Assembly: GCF_024746795.1 (NCBI RefSeq)
Contig: NZ_CP080523.1
Coordinates: 682,001 to 746,000 of the forward strand
Length of the DNA stretch: 64,000 bases
Reading direction: 5' to 3'
Source: Mesorhizobium sp. AR10
GTDB taxonomy: Bacteria > Pseudomonadota > Alphaproteobacteria > Rhizobiales > Rhizobiaceae
Positions 25,709-34,232 of the stretch are shown one piece after another. Positions within the stretch are counted from its first letter, which is position 1. Each line of letters starts with the position of its first letter. Made by a program: the position numbers and the translations under genes. The notes beneath the pieces were generated by a model. The model did no database searches. It was given only the letters and a program-made list of their open reading frames with translations, and was not told where the DNA came from.

Positions 25709-26063
25709 CGCTGCTGGCCCGCGAGCGATAAAAGGGTGCGTACGGTGCGAGGCGCGGCGGCGCGGGATCGATGACGCTGCGGCCAGACTCTCCTGCTCCC
25801 CCTCTTGGCAGCAGATCGTCCATCGGCAATGTTCGTGGCACCGGTCCCACTTCCAGGGTTGTCGTGAAAGTGTCGGGACTGGCCGGGGGCTCTTCCGCGT
25901 TGACGATGAGGCCATGGGCCATCATCGCATCGAGCCCGGCCTCGTCGGCAACGCTGATGAGGTAGTCTCCACTATCTTCGGGAGCGGGTGCGGCGCGCAA
26001 CAGCTTGAGCGCCGTATCGCGCTCGTCGGGGCTGACGTACAGAACCGAGACGCGTCGCATCAT
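25709..26063 (-). pseudogene. N-terminal fragment, possibly a protease prodomain
   Basis: From ATG 26063 the first 95 residues look coding (RVSVLYVSPDERDTALKLL, GDYLISVADEAGLDAMMAHG), resembling the prodomain-like start of some subtilisin-type peptidases. The frame then changes character and overlaps the DUF2182 fragment in another phase, so the gene appears truncated by rearrangement. Family assignment is weak. Confidence 0.4.
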
Positions 26064-26362
26064 TGGGTATCCATTGCGCTAGCGATGCTCTCAATCGGCA
26101 CGCTTGCGAAAAAGTGCCTGCTTTCCCAAATCCTGAACCGCGGACGTCGCCTTGGATGTGAAAATGGCCACCTCGTTCACGGATATTTTTGGCGATCACG
26201 CCCGCATCGTCATCGACAAAGCGCGTGTTCAAGTCGAACCGAAATCTGCGCTGCAATTTCGGGAGTTCCACGTGGTAATTTTCACATTGGTGAGGCAGTG
26301 CCGAATCTACTCTGGTTCCTCGCATTGCGGTGTTGGGCAGCCGCAAGAGGGGCAAGCAATCA

Positions 26363-27892
26363 ATGATTCTGCGGCAGCTACGCATCCTCCCTCCCATAGT
26401 GATCGCCCGGTTCGGCTCATCGCCGACACCGATGGAGAACTATGAGTTGAAGCTGCCGCGCGACGCGGCGGGCGCTGAGACGTCCGATTATCGGGTCATT
26501 GCGCCCGCCGAGACGCTTTTGATCGACAACGCGACGGGTGCTGTCGTTGAGGCCTCAACTCCGGCCGACGTGCGGTTCCGGGATGCACAGGGTCGAATCA
26601 AGCCTGTCTCTCCTTTCCTCGAGGTGTGGGCGCAGTGCGACGGCAGCGACGAACTCGAACCGCTTACGCTGAACCATCTGGCCGAGCTGGGCGGATCCGT
26701 CGCTTCATTGTCGTGGCGGGTGCGGGCAGGCAACCTCAAGGTGTTCAGGCGCACTGGTGAGGAACGCGACAAGGTGGAAGCCGATACCGGGGCGTTCTCC
26801 GATCATGCGCCGCATGCTCTCGTCGGCCGGTCGCCAAATTTCAAACCGGGCAAAACCATCTCGTTCGGTGAGATACGCTTCCTGAAACCCACCGAGGCGT
26901 TCCCCGAGATCCGCCTTCGCTTCTTGCCCGGCAAGGGCCTCGTCTTCGGCCCACGCGCCGGCGATCCGCACGTCACCGACGACGTCTATTTCGGCGCAAC
27001 CTCGGTGAAGCCGATGCCGCGGGCATCGGGGCGATGGGACCGCTACTACATCAGTGATCCCGGAACGCCGCCCTTCACGGCGCCGGCCGATATCTTTCAG
27101 GGCGAGAGCATCGGCGTGAACGGCAGTTCCAAGCTCAGCCACGGCTATCTCGACGATTCCTGCGATGGCATTGCCGAGGTGACGCTGGCGCTGGGCGGCC
27201 AGACCTTCAGCGCCTACGGGCGCTTCGCATCCGCAATACCGGACTTCGCACCCGACAGCCTACCGGTCCGCTCGATTGCCGACGATATCGAGCAGATGGC
27301 GCTCGGACCGGGCGTCACGATGCCGCCTGACGCGGACGGCCAGGCGGGGCTGCTCGCAGACGTGCGCGACATCCTGCGCCGCGGTCTCGACACGATGCGG
27401 CAGATCAATACAGCCGTCCACAACGGCGATGAGCCGGTCGCCGACGTTGCATCGTTCCGCAACAACATGCCGGGGCAGGAACAGGGTTCCTACAACAGAA
27501 GCTTCGAGCCGATTTTCAGTCCTGCGCAAATGGCGAGCTATCCGTTCGCGCTCAACGTCCACAAGGGTGTACTCGAAAGGGCCAACGCCAGCCCGGATTT
27601 CGCCAATGCCTTTGCCGGCGGCATGGCGCATGTGCGCCTTCCGGAAGATGTCGCCGACCTCACCACTCCAAAGCGCAGGCTCATGCCGGCCATGATGCGA
27701 GGTAACGAAGGCCTCGAACTGGCGCTCACCCGGCGGATGATCGCCAAGCTCGCGCTTGCCGATCCCACGGCTCCGCCCGGAGCTGTCGTTGCCGCGGCCG
27801 TACCCGCCGCGGACAATGCGGCGCAGACAGTCGACTATGCCAGCGCGACGCGGCCGATATTTGGCCGTGTGCGCGGCGGCGACGAATCGTGA
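26363..27892 (+). CDS. LodA-like oxidase, N-terminal part as a separate protein
   Basis: 509 residues, ATG 26363 with AAGAGGGG upstream. The start LRILPPIVIARFGSSPTP matches the IHPAIGIARVGNS-type opening of LodA/GoxA quinocofactor oxidases, VRFRDAQGRIKPVSPFLEVW the following FRD..G.IKRQ segment, and DDSCDGIAEVTLALGG with AIPDFAPDSLPVRSIAD the D.SDGPV...PPDFAP part. The catalytic C-terminal half is not in this gene but in the next, 13 bases on. LodA enzymes oxidise amino acid amines with a cysteine tryptophylquinone (CTQ). Splitting is unusual. The first start inside the frame (26330) lacks a ribosome site. Confidence 0.7.
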   Translation: MILRQLRILPPIVIARFGSSPTPMENYELKLPRDAAGAETSDYRVIAPAETLLIDNATGAVVEASTPADVRFRDAQGRIKPVSPFLEVWAQCDGSDELEPLTLNHLAELGGSVASLSWRVRAGNLKVFRRTGEERDKVEADTGAFSDHAPHALVGRSPNFKPGKTISFGEIRFLKPTEAFPEIRLRFLPGKGLVFGPRAGDPHVTDDVYFGATSVKPMPRASGRWDRYYISDPGTPPFTAPADIFQGESIGVNGSSKLSHGYLDDSCDGIAEVTLALGGQTFSAYGRFASAIPDFAPDSLPVRSIADDIEQMALGPGVTMPPDADGQAGLLADVRDILRRGLDTMRQINTAVHNGDEPVADVASFRNNMPGQEQGSYNRSFEPIFSPAQMASYPFALNVHKGVLERANASPDFANAFAGGMAHVRLPEDVADLTTPKRRLMPAMMRGNEGLELALTRRMIAKLALADPTAPPGAVVAAAVPAADNAAQTVDYASATRPIFGRVRGGDES

Positions 27893-27905
27893 AGTGGGAC
27901 GGGGG

Positions 27906-28739
27906 ATGGCGATGATCAAGGCCAAGAATGTAACCGCCGAACTGCAGTTTCGCGGCCGCGGCAATCCACCGGCTGCTCATCCGCAAGATGCCGTAGGCAA
28001 TTTCTTTCCTGGGCTGGAGTTCAATTTCCAGAACGTCTGGAAACGGTTCTTCGTCGGGCTGGAAGTTCTTGAGCACGGCGCTCAGGTGACAGCGGTGAAT
28101 GAAGATGAAGTCAGTGCGAGCGGTGGGGACATCGTCTCGCCCGGGCCTGATCCTGTCTCGTTGAGCACCGTTGTCGGCGCGGTCTTCATTCAGATCGACG
28201 GCAAGCAGACATGGCAGCAGATGGCGGGACCGCTCGACGATCCTTCGGCGGGGGCGCCTTTCATCCTGCTGGAGTGGAGCAACATGCTGGCCGAGGTCCA
28301 TGCCGCCAAAGGTGGGACCGACCAAACCGTGGCCTGCTTCTTCCAGCGCCCCGAAGATCAGGCGCCGGTTGGCCCCTTCCGCCTCAAGGTCCGGCGGCTG
28401 CTGGAACCGGATTCCGCGCTGATCAAACGCGAAACGAGCCTTCCCGGTGAGATCACCGAGAGCCTGTGCTCGCCGTGGCAGACAGACTATATCGGCTGCG
28501 CCTGCTATTACTGGGCGTCCAACCGGCCGGACTACGTCAACATCACCGACCCTGAAACTCCTGACGTGACCGGCAACAACTGGCTCGATACCGCACGCCT
28601 GAAGAAGGCGGACGGCAAGCCGCTCTACACGCTGGTCGAAACGAATCTTCTGCAACATGAAGATGTGATGCAGGACTGGGAAAGCAAGTTCCAGTTTATC
28701 GTCAAGGGCAAGGACGCCCCTGACGGGTTGGGGTCCTGA
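27906..28739 (+). CDS. LodA-like oxidase, C-terminal CTQ-bearing part
   Basis: 277 residues from ATG 27906 (27912 possible). It holds two LodA/GoxA landmarks: AVGNFFPGLE (residues 29-38; family FFPGIE) and SPWQTDYIGC followed by W in ASNRPDY (residues 189-210; family PWQ.D...C and WWPAQRPD). Cys198 or Cys200 and Trp203 are the candidates for the CTQ cross-link. In LodA the two residues are farther apart; in GoxA-type sequences the Cys and Trp are closer, as here. It lies between the N-terminal part and a radical SAM gene, one base before the latter. Confidence 0.7.
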   Translation: MAMIKAKNVTAELQFRGRGNPPAAHPQDAVGNFFPGLEFNFQNVWKRFFVGLEVLEHGAQVTAVNEDEVSASGGDIVSPGPDPVSLSTVVGAVFIQIDGKQTWQQMAGPLDDPSAGAPFILLEWSNMLAEVHAAKGGTDQTVACFFQRPEDQAPVGPFRLKVRRLLEPDSALIKRETSLPGEITESLCSPWQTDYIGCACYYWASNRPDYVNITDPETPDVTGNNWLDTARLKKADGKPLYTLVETNLLQHEDVMQDWESKFQFIVKGKDAPDGLGS

Positions 28740-28740
28740 C

Positions 28741-30102
28741 ATGGGCGGGGCGGCAGCGGCTGATCGTAGGGCATGGCGCGAAGCACACTGGTCGAAGGCC
28801 GGTCTTTCGTTCTATGTCGACGATCAGCCGCATCTGTTCCTCTCCAACGGTTCTCGGCTTTATGGTGTCGACGAACAGGTGCTGCGCTCGTTTCGTGCCC
28901 TGGCATCGGACGACGAGACCACCGTTTCCAGATGGCTGGAAGCGAGCGGGCTTGATGCGGATCGCTATATAGACGACACGCCGATCGAGCCGTTTCCGGT
29001 CCATGCAATCTCTCTGGCGGTCGCCCAGAAATGCAATCTCGGCTGTACCTACTGCTACGCGCAGGAGGGTGATTTCGGCGGCCGCCCGAAAAACATGCCC
29101 CTTGACGTGGCAAAGCGCTCGATCGAAGCCCTGATCGATGGTGTCGAACCGGGCGAGCGTGTCAACATCGCCTTTCTCGGCGGCGAACCGCTCGTGAATC
29201 GTGACGTCCTGCGCGCGGCGACCGAACATGCCGGAGCGATCGGCGCCTCCAAGGGCGTCAAAGTCAATTTCTCGGTTACCACCAACGGCACGCTGATCCG
29301 GCCCGACGACGCCGATTTCTTCGAACGTCACGGCTTTGCGGTAACGATCAGTCTTGACGGCGCCGGTGCGACGCACGACGCGTTGCGCTCATACAAAAGC
29401 GGCCGGGGCAGCTTCGATGAAATCATCCGACGCGTGACCCCCTTACTCGAAAAACAGCATCGCATGCAGGTGTCCGCCAGGGTCACGGTCACGCCCCGCA
29501 ACCTCGATCTGCCGCGCACGCTGGAAGATTTCATCGCGAGGGGCTTTTTCAGCGTCGGCTTCTCGCCGATACTGAGCTCCCCGACCGGTCGCGACGAGAT
29601 GACGGCCGATGCCCTGCAGACCATGCTCGATCAGATGGTCGTCTGCGGCGGTGCCTTCGAAAACGCCTTGATCGAAGGCCGGCGATACCCGTTTCTCAAT
29701 ATGGTCAACGCAATGCGCGAGATCCATCGCGGCACGCACCGGCCATACGGCTGCGGTGCCGGCGGCGGATATCTCGGCGTGTCGGCCGAGGGTGCCTATT
29801 TCGCCTGCCATCGGTTTGTCGACGACGAGATTGGCGCGATGGGAACGATCGCCGCTGGATTGGATGACGACCGTCGGCGTGGTTGGCTCGCCGAGCGGCA
29901 TGTCCATCGCCAGAAGCCTTGCTCGGATTGCGGCGCACGCTACCTCTGCGGCGGCGGCTGCCACCACGAAGTGATCCATCGGGGGCGCCCGGCCTGTGAT
30001 TTCATTCGCGGTTGGCTCGCCTACTGCCTCGCAGCCTATGTACGGCTCGTCGAGCGCCGGCCTGACTTCTTCGGTGCCGCGGAGGCGACGAAGCCGCAGT
30101 AG
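28741..30102 (+). CDS. Radical SAM/SPASM peptide maturase
   Basis: 453 residues. Residues 98-105 CNLGCTYC carry the SAM-cleaving [4Fe-4S] cluster (Cys98, 102, 105), followed by a radical SAM barrel (AFLGGEPLVNRDVL). The C-terminal SPASM domain binds further clusters: KPCSDCGARYLCGGGCHHE and a late Cys in RPACDF. The N-terminal 90 residues could be a peptide-binding segment. Overall layout is that of QhpD/PeaB and anSME-type maturases that form thioether bonds in proteins. Next to a LodA-like CTQ protein, it probably modifies that protein's cysteines. Confidence 0.88.
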   Translation: MGGAAAADRRAWREAHWSKAGLSFYVDDQPHLFLSNGSRLYGVDEQVLRSFRALASDDETTVSRWLEASGLDADRYIDDTPIEPFPVHAISLAVAQKCNLGCTYCYAQEGDFGGRPKNMPLDVAKRSIEALIDGVEPGERVNIAFLGGEPLVNRDVLRAATEHAGAIGASKGVKVNFSVTTNGTLIRPDDADFFERHGFAVTISLDGAGATHDALRSYKSGRGSFDEIIRRVTPLLEKQHRMQVSARVTVTPRNLDLPRTLEDFIARGFFSVGFSPILSSPTGRDEMTADALQTMLDQMVVCGGAFENALIEGRRYPFLNMVNAMREIHRGTHRPYGCGAGGGYLGVSAEGAYFACHRFVDDEIGAMGTIAAGLDDDRRRGWLAERHVHRQKPCSDCGARYLCGGGCHHEVIHRGRPACDFIRGWLAYCLAAYVRLVERRPDFFGAAEATKPQ

Positions 30103-30109
30103 GTCATCA

Positions 30110-31504
30110 ATGGAAAAAGAAGAGCGGCGCTTTGACTGCGTCATCCTGGGTGGCGGCTTGAGCGGATCTGTGGCCGCCGTCCGTTTGTCTGCACTCGGCC
30201 TGACGGTTTGCCTTTTGCAGGATGGGCGGGCGACTGTCGTCGGCACAGTCGAATCGATCTCGCACGGCGCGATTGCCGTACTCGAACGAATGGGCTTGGC
30301 GCGCGCGCTGCGGCGAGCGGAGATGATCAGATCGATCGGATCGCGAGTGCATTGGGGCGGCGAGACGATCGAGGTCGACGCCGCTGCGGGATCCAACCTG
30401 ATTGTCTGTCACTCTGCCTTCCGCGCCGCGTTGCTGGACGACGCCGAATGTCGAGGCGTGGAAGTTCATCGTGGCACCAGCATAAGCAGCGTCGATCGCG
30501 GCGGTCACGGCTGGCGGGTCGAAGCCGAAACGCCGGACGGCTTGCTGCGCGTTGGCGGACGTTTCATGGTTTTCGCCGGCGGACGCCACGGCCATCGGTG
30601 CGGCAGGCGGCGCCGCATGTCTCCGGCGACCCTGGCACTGACGGGCCGATTTCGCGCACCGGCGGCAATGCCGGCGAGGAGCTATGTCGAGGCGGGCGCT
30701 GAATGGTGGTGCTGGGCTGCCCCGCTGCCTGCCGATCTTGCCCAGATCACAGTTTTCACCGCGCCGGATCATCCGGCATTGAAGGCCGGATCGAATCTGG
30801 AATCTGGCCTGCGGCGGTTGCTCGCCCGATCCGGATCGTTGGCCGCGTTCGCGGATGCTGATCTGGATGGCCCGTTGCAGGCGTGCGATGCCTCGCGCAC
30901 GATGGTCTTTCCTGCCATAGGAGACGACTTCGTCGCTGTCGGCGATGCCGCCTTCACCATCGATCCGCTGTCCTCGCAAGGCGTTGTGAAAGCGGTCGTA
31001 TCGGCGCAGCAGGCCGCGGTTGCGGTGAACACACTGCTGCGACGCCCCGATCTGGCGAGCTCTGCCCGGGATTTCTACCTTGCGCGCGTTCGCGAGGCGG
31101 TCGACTGGGATCGTCGGACGTCCGGTCTCTACTATGCGCGCCAGGCGGCCTGCATGCCGACGCCATTTTGGGTTTTGCGATCGGGCACGCCGGAACCGCA
31201 GGCGCGGTGCGCCCTGGAACCGCACCTTGCGCTGCACTTCGACGACGCCACGGCCATGGTCGACACACCGGTGCTCTGCGACGAACTCATCGAAAGGCAT
31301 CCGGCCCTGACCCATCCCGGCCTGCAAAGGCCCATCGCCTTTGTCGGAAATACACCGGTCGGCGCATTGCTGCGCGGGCTGCCGCGCACGGCAACCGCAA
31401 GCCAGCTCGCCGAGCGCTGGTCGGCGGCTCTGGGACGCCACGCCGCAGCTCGGTTCGTCAACCTGCTCTGGGATAGGGCCGTGCTCGTCACCGCTGGTCG
31501 CTAA
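30110..31504 (+). CDS. FAD-dependent oxidoreductase, LodB/QhpG-like
   Basis: 464 residues. N-terminal FAD motif VILGGGLSGSVAAVRLSALG and second motif FVAVGDAAFTIDPLSSQGV, as in tryptophan halogenase-like and PHBH-type flavoproteins. LodB and QhpG of this group hydroxylate the tryptophan that becomes CTQ. Its place directly after a LodA-like gene pair and a SPASM maturase strongly suggests that role. Seven bases separate it from the radical SAM gene; ATG 30110 has an AGG site. Confidence 0.82.
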   Translation: MEKEERRFDCVILGGGLSGSVAAVRLSALGLTVCLLQDGRATVVGTVESISHGAIAVLERMGLARALRRAEMIRSIGSRVHWGGETIEVDAAAGSNLIVCHSAFRAALLDDAECRGVEVHRGTSISSVDRGGHGWRVEAETPDGLLRVGGRFMVFAGGRHGHRCGRRRRMSPATLALTGRFRAPAAMPARSYVEAGAEWWCWAAPLPADLAQITVFTAPDHPALKAGSNLESGLRRLLARSGSLAAFADADLDGPLQACDASRTMVFPAIGDDFVAVGDAAFTIDPLSSQGVVKAVVSAQQAAVAVNTLLRRPDLASSARDFYLARVREAVDWDRRTSGLYYARQAACMPTPFWVLRSGTPEPQARCALEPHLALHFDDATAMVDTPVLCDELIERHPALTHPGLQRPIAFVGNTPVGALLRGLPRTATASQLAERWSAALGRHAAARFVNLLWDRAVLVTAGR

Positions 31505-31698
31505 GGCGAGATCCGCGTCTGAACGGCTGTTTGCAGCCGTGTCCCGCCGACGCCGGCGGTCCCGTCGGCCACCCCTTTCCCGTTATCGAGGAAATCGCGC
31601 TCGACGGTGGCAAATCCCACAGTCAGGAGCCACGGATCGGCAAAGGATCGATGACGGAGAGATACGGATTTCGTGGCAACCGTCAGACCGGTGGGAGG

Positions 31699-33756
31699 AT
31701 GACCGAGGTGCGCAAAGTTCCCGAAACAGAACCCGTTGGTCGAGCGGGTCGCAAAAATCGGTCCTGCGTCTTCGCCGCGGCAGCTATCTGCGTCGGGTTG
31801 CCTTCCGCGGCATGGACTGCCGGGCAGATCGCGCAGAACCCACCCAGCGCAGTCATCGAGCGCGCTGGAAGCGGCGCCGGGCCGATCACGATCCTGTCGG
31901 AAGCGCCGACGGTACCGACCGTCGGCGGAGAGGCGTTCTGGTCGGCCACCATACAGTACGTGAACGGCAAGATCTTCAACCCGCGGACCGGCATGTATGA
32001 CAAGGTGCGGCTGCGCAGCTATCAAGGGGAGGGGGTCGACCCGGACTATCCGTTTGTCGCTCCAACGATTTCGCTCTTCCCCGGCGAAACGTTCCGGATC
32101 ACCCTTGATAACAAGCTACCCGCAGACGATCCGTCCTGCACTGCGGAGCATGAAAATCCCAACATTCCGCACTGCTTCAACTCGACCAACCTGCACGCGC
32201 ATGGACTTTGGGTCAGCCCGGCCGGCAATTCCGACAACGTGCTGCTGCGCATCAACCCGGACGTTCAGTTTCAGTACGAATACAACATCCCCGCCGATCA
32301 TCCGGCCGGAACCTACTGGTATCATCCGCATCTTCACGGCTCGACCGCGCTGCAGGTTTCGAGCGGCATGGCGGGGGCGCTCATCATAAAGGGAACCCGA
32401 CTGCCGACCGCGGATCAACCGGGCGACGTCGACACGCTGTTGCGGCGCGACGACGGCACCCCGTTCCCGGAACGGATCGTCCTTTTGCAGCAGATTCCGT
32501 ACGCTTGCCGCGACGCGGCGGGGCGCATCAAGACCGATCCGCCGTCAGCTGCAAACGGCGTTTGGGTATGCGATGAAGGCGATGTCGGGGAGATCGAGAG
32601 ATATGTAGGACCTGTGAAGCCGGATCAGTTTGGACCGCCTGCGTGGCACGATTCTGGACGCTACACCACCATCAACGGGCGAACGATTCCGACCTTTACG
32701 GGCGCCTCGGCCGGCGGCATCGAGCGCTGGCGGCTGATCCACGCCGGCGTGCGGGCCTCGATCTCGCTCGGCTTCCAGAAGACTCGGCCGACCCAGGTCG
32801 CCATGGCAGAGGCGGCCGCCTACACGGCAGCGACGCCGCAGGCGCGGGCGGCCTTCGTCGATCAGGTTTGCGATGGCACCAACATCGTCCAGCATGCGCT
32901 CGCCGAAGACGGGCATACGCGCGACCGGCTTGTCGGGCAGCAGACGGCCACGCTACACCCCGGATACCGCGAGGATCTGCTGGTCGTTTTCCCGACGCCT
33001 GGCATCTACTGCATCGTCGACGGCGACCTCCCCGGCGACGGCACGGCGAGCCAGCAGGCAAAGTCGCGTCAACTGCTCGGCTTCGTCGAAGTCGGGGAAG
33101 GCTCCGGCACCGGCGGGGTCGATACGGAAGCCTATCTCAAGCAGGAGCTGAAAGCCGCCGCGGCGCGCTTCATGCCGGGCGACGTCAGCCAGAAGGTCAT
33201 CGACGATCTCGAGCAGGGGCTGCTGCTTTCGGCCTTTGAGCCACACAAAACAATCGCGCCAGAAGAACTCACGGGCAAGCAGAGTGTTGCGTTCAAGATA
33301 GATACGTCCGTCGCGCCACCCATCTTCGAGATCGGCTCCCTGGACGGAAGCGGGGGTGGGGTCGACCTTCGGCCATATGACCCAATGCGCGTCGATCGAC
33401 TGCTGCCGCTGGGTGGAGTCGAGGAATGGCGGGTGAAGTCCCTGTTCGCCGGGCATCCATTTCACATACATGTGAATCCGTTCCAGATTGTCGAGATCCT
33501 TGACGGAGACAAGGACGTCAGCGGTTTCGAGCCTGGCAACTCGTCGCCCTATGCGCGGCTGAAGGGTGTGTGGAAAGACACGCTCTATATTTCAGGCGCG
33601 GACCTGACATTCGTGCTTCGAACCCGCTACCAGCGCTATATCGGCGACTTCGTCCTCCACTGCCACATCCTCGACCATGAGGACCAAGGCATGATGCAGA
33701 ACGTGCGCATCGCGCTGCCCGACGGGCACGGCGGAATCGCCGCCAGCCACCACTAG
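31699..33756 (+). CDS. Multicopper oxidase (laccase-like), secreted
   Basis: About 685 residues. Copper sites are intact: NLHAHGLWVSP and YWYHPHLHGS in the N-terminal part, GHPFHIHVNPFQI and LHCHILDHEDQGMM near the end. A signal peptide is likely (RKNRSCVFAAAAICVGLPSAAWTA). The start is uncertain: GGAGG is nine to ten bases before GTG 31708, while ATG 31699 directly abuts it and ATG 31651 is another option. It should couple one-electron oxidation of phenols, metals or quinols to O2 reduction in the periplasm. Fourth enzyme type of the large redox operon. Confidence 0.9.
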   Translation: MTEVRKVPETEPVGRAGRKNRSCVFAAAAICVGLPSAAWTAGQIAQNPPSAVIERAGSGAGPITILSEAPTVPTVGGEAFWSATIQYVNGKIFNPRTGMYDKVRLRSYQGEGVDPDYPFVAPTISLFPGETFRITLDNKLPADDPSCTAEHENPNIPHCFNSTNLHAHGLWVSPAGNSDNVLLRINPDVQFQYEYNIPADHPAGTYWYHPHLHGSTALQVSSGMAGALIIKGTRLPTADQPGDVDTLLRRDDGTPFPERIVLLQQIPYACRDAAGRIKTDPPSAANGVWVCDEGDVGEIERYVGPVKPDQFGPPAWHDSGRYTTINGRTIPTFTGASAGGIERWRLIHAGVRASISLGFQKTRPTQVAMAEAAAYTAATPQARAAFVDQVCDGTNIVQHALAEDGHTRDRLVGQQTATLHPGYREDLLVVFPTPGIYCIVDGDLPGDGTASQQAKSRQLLGFVEVGEGSGTGGVDTEAYLKQELKAAAARFMPGDVSQKVIDDLEQGLLLSAFEPHKTIAPEELTGKQSVAFKIDTSVAPPIFEIGSLDGSGGGVDLRPYDPMRVDRLLPLGGVEEWRVKSLFAGHPFHIHVNPFQIVEILDGDKDVSGFEPGNSSPYARLKGVWKDTLYISGADLTFVLRTRYQRYIGDFVLHCHILDHEDQGMMQNVRIALPDGHGGIAASHH

Positions 33757-33809
33757 CGACGCGCTTTGGCATCGTCTCTGAAGGCCTCGCGCAACCGAGA
33801 GGAAATACG

Positions 33810-34211
33810 ATGAGCAGCTCCTTTGTTGGAACCTGGACCTATCGCAGCTTCGTCAGTGATCCCGACTTGAATACGCCGTTCCAGAGCCTGGAGTTCGGGC
33901 GCGCCAAGTTGGCGATCGAGGAGCCCAAGCCAGGCACTGTCGGCGGCACGATCGGCGGAACGGGCTGGTCGCTCAACCTCGACGGCACGATCACAGCCGG
34001 CAACCCCGAAACGATCCGCTTCACAGGCTCCGGTCCGATCGGCGGTGAAAACTGGGTCTACGATTATCGCGGATTTCTCGTCCCGCAATGGCCGAACGGC
34101 GTCAATCAGCGCGCCGCTATTGTCGGAACCATCGTGCGCACCGTGGCGCATTCGAATGGCACGGCTCCGGCAGGGGTCGTCGCCCAGTGGATCGCGGTGC
34201 GGCAGGACTGA
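33810..34211 (+). CDS. Unknown beta-rich protein
   Basis: 133 residues, good ribosome site (GAGGAAA). It starts FVGTWTYRSFVSDPD and is rich in Gly/Thr beta segments (GTVGGTIGGTGWSLNLDG, GENWVYDYRG), ending APAGVVAQWIAV. This suggests a lipocalin-like or small beta-barrel fold. No signal peptide, Cys or transmembrane segment. Between the multicopper oxidase and tyrosinase genes, it may be a partner or substrate-binding protein; not recognised as a known family. Confidence 0.75.
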   Translation: MSSSFVGTWTYRSFVSDPDLNTPFQSLEFGRAKLAIEEPKPGTVGGTIGGTGWSLNLDGTITAGNPETIRFTGSGPIGGENWVYDYRGFLVPQWPNGVNQRAAIVGTIVRTVAHSNGTAPAGVVAQWIAVRQD

Positions 34212-34232
34212 CCGCAATTGGAGGATGTAGAG

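Noticed and set aside
26330..26362. Upstream start of the LodA-like N part
   Set aside because: The 26330 start lacks a ribosome site and the family opening begins after ATG 26363, which has AAGAGGGG upstream.
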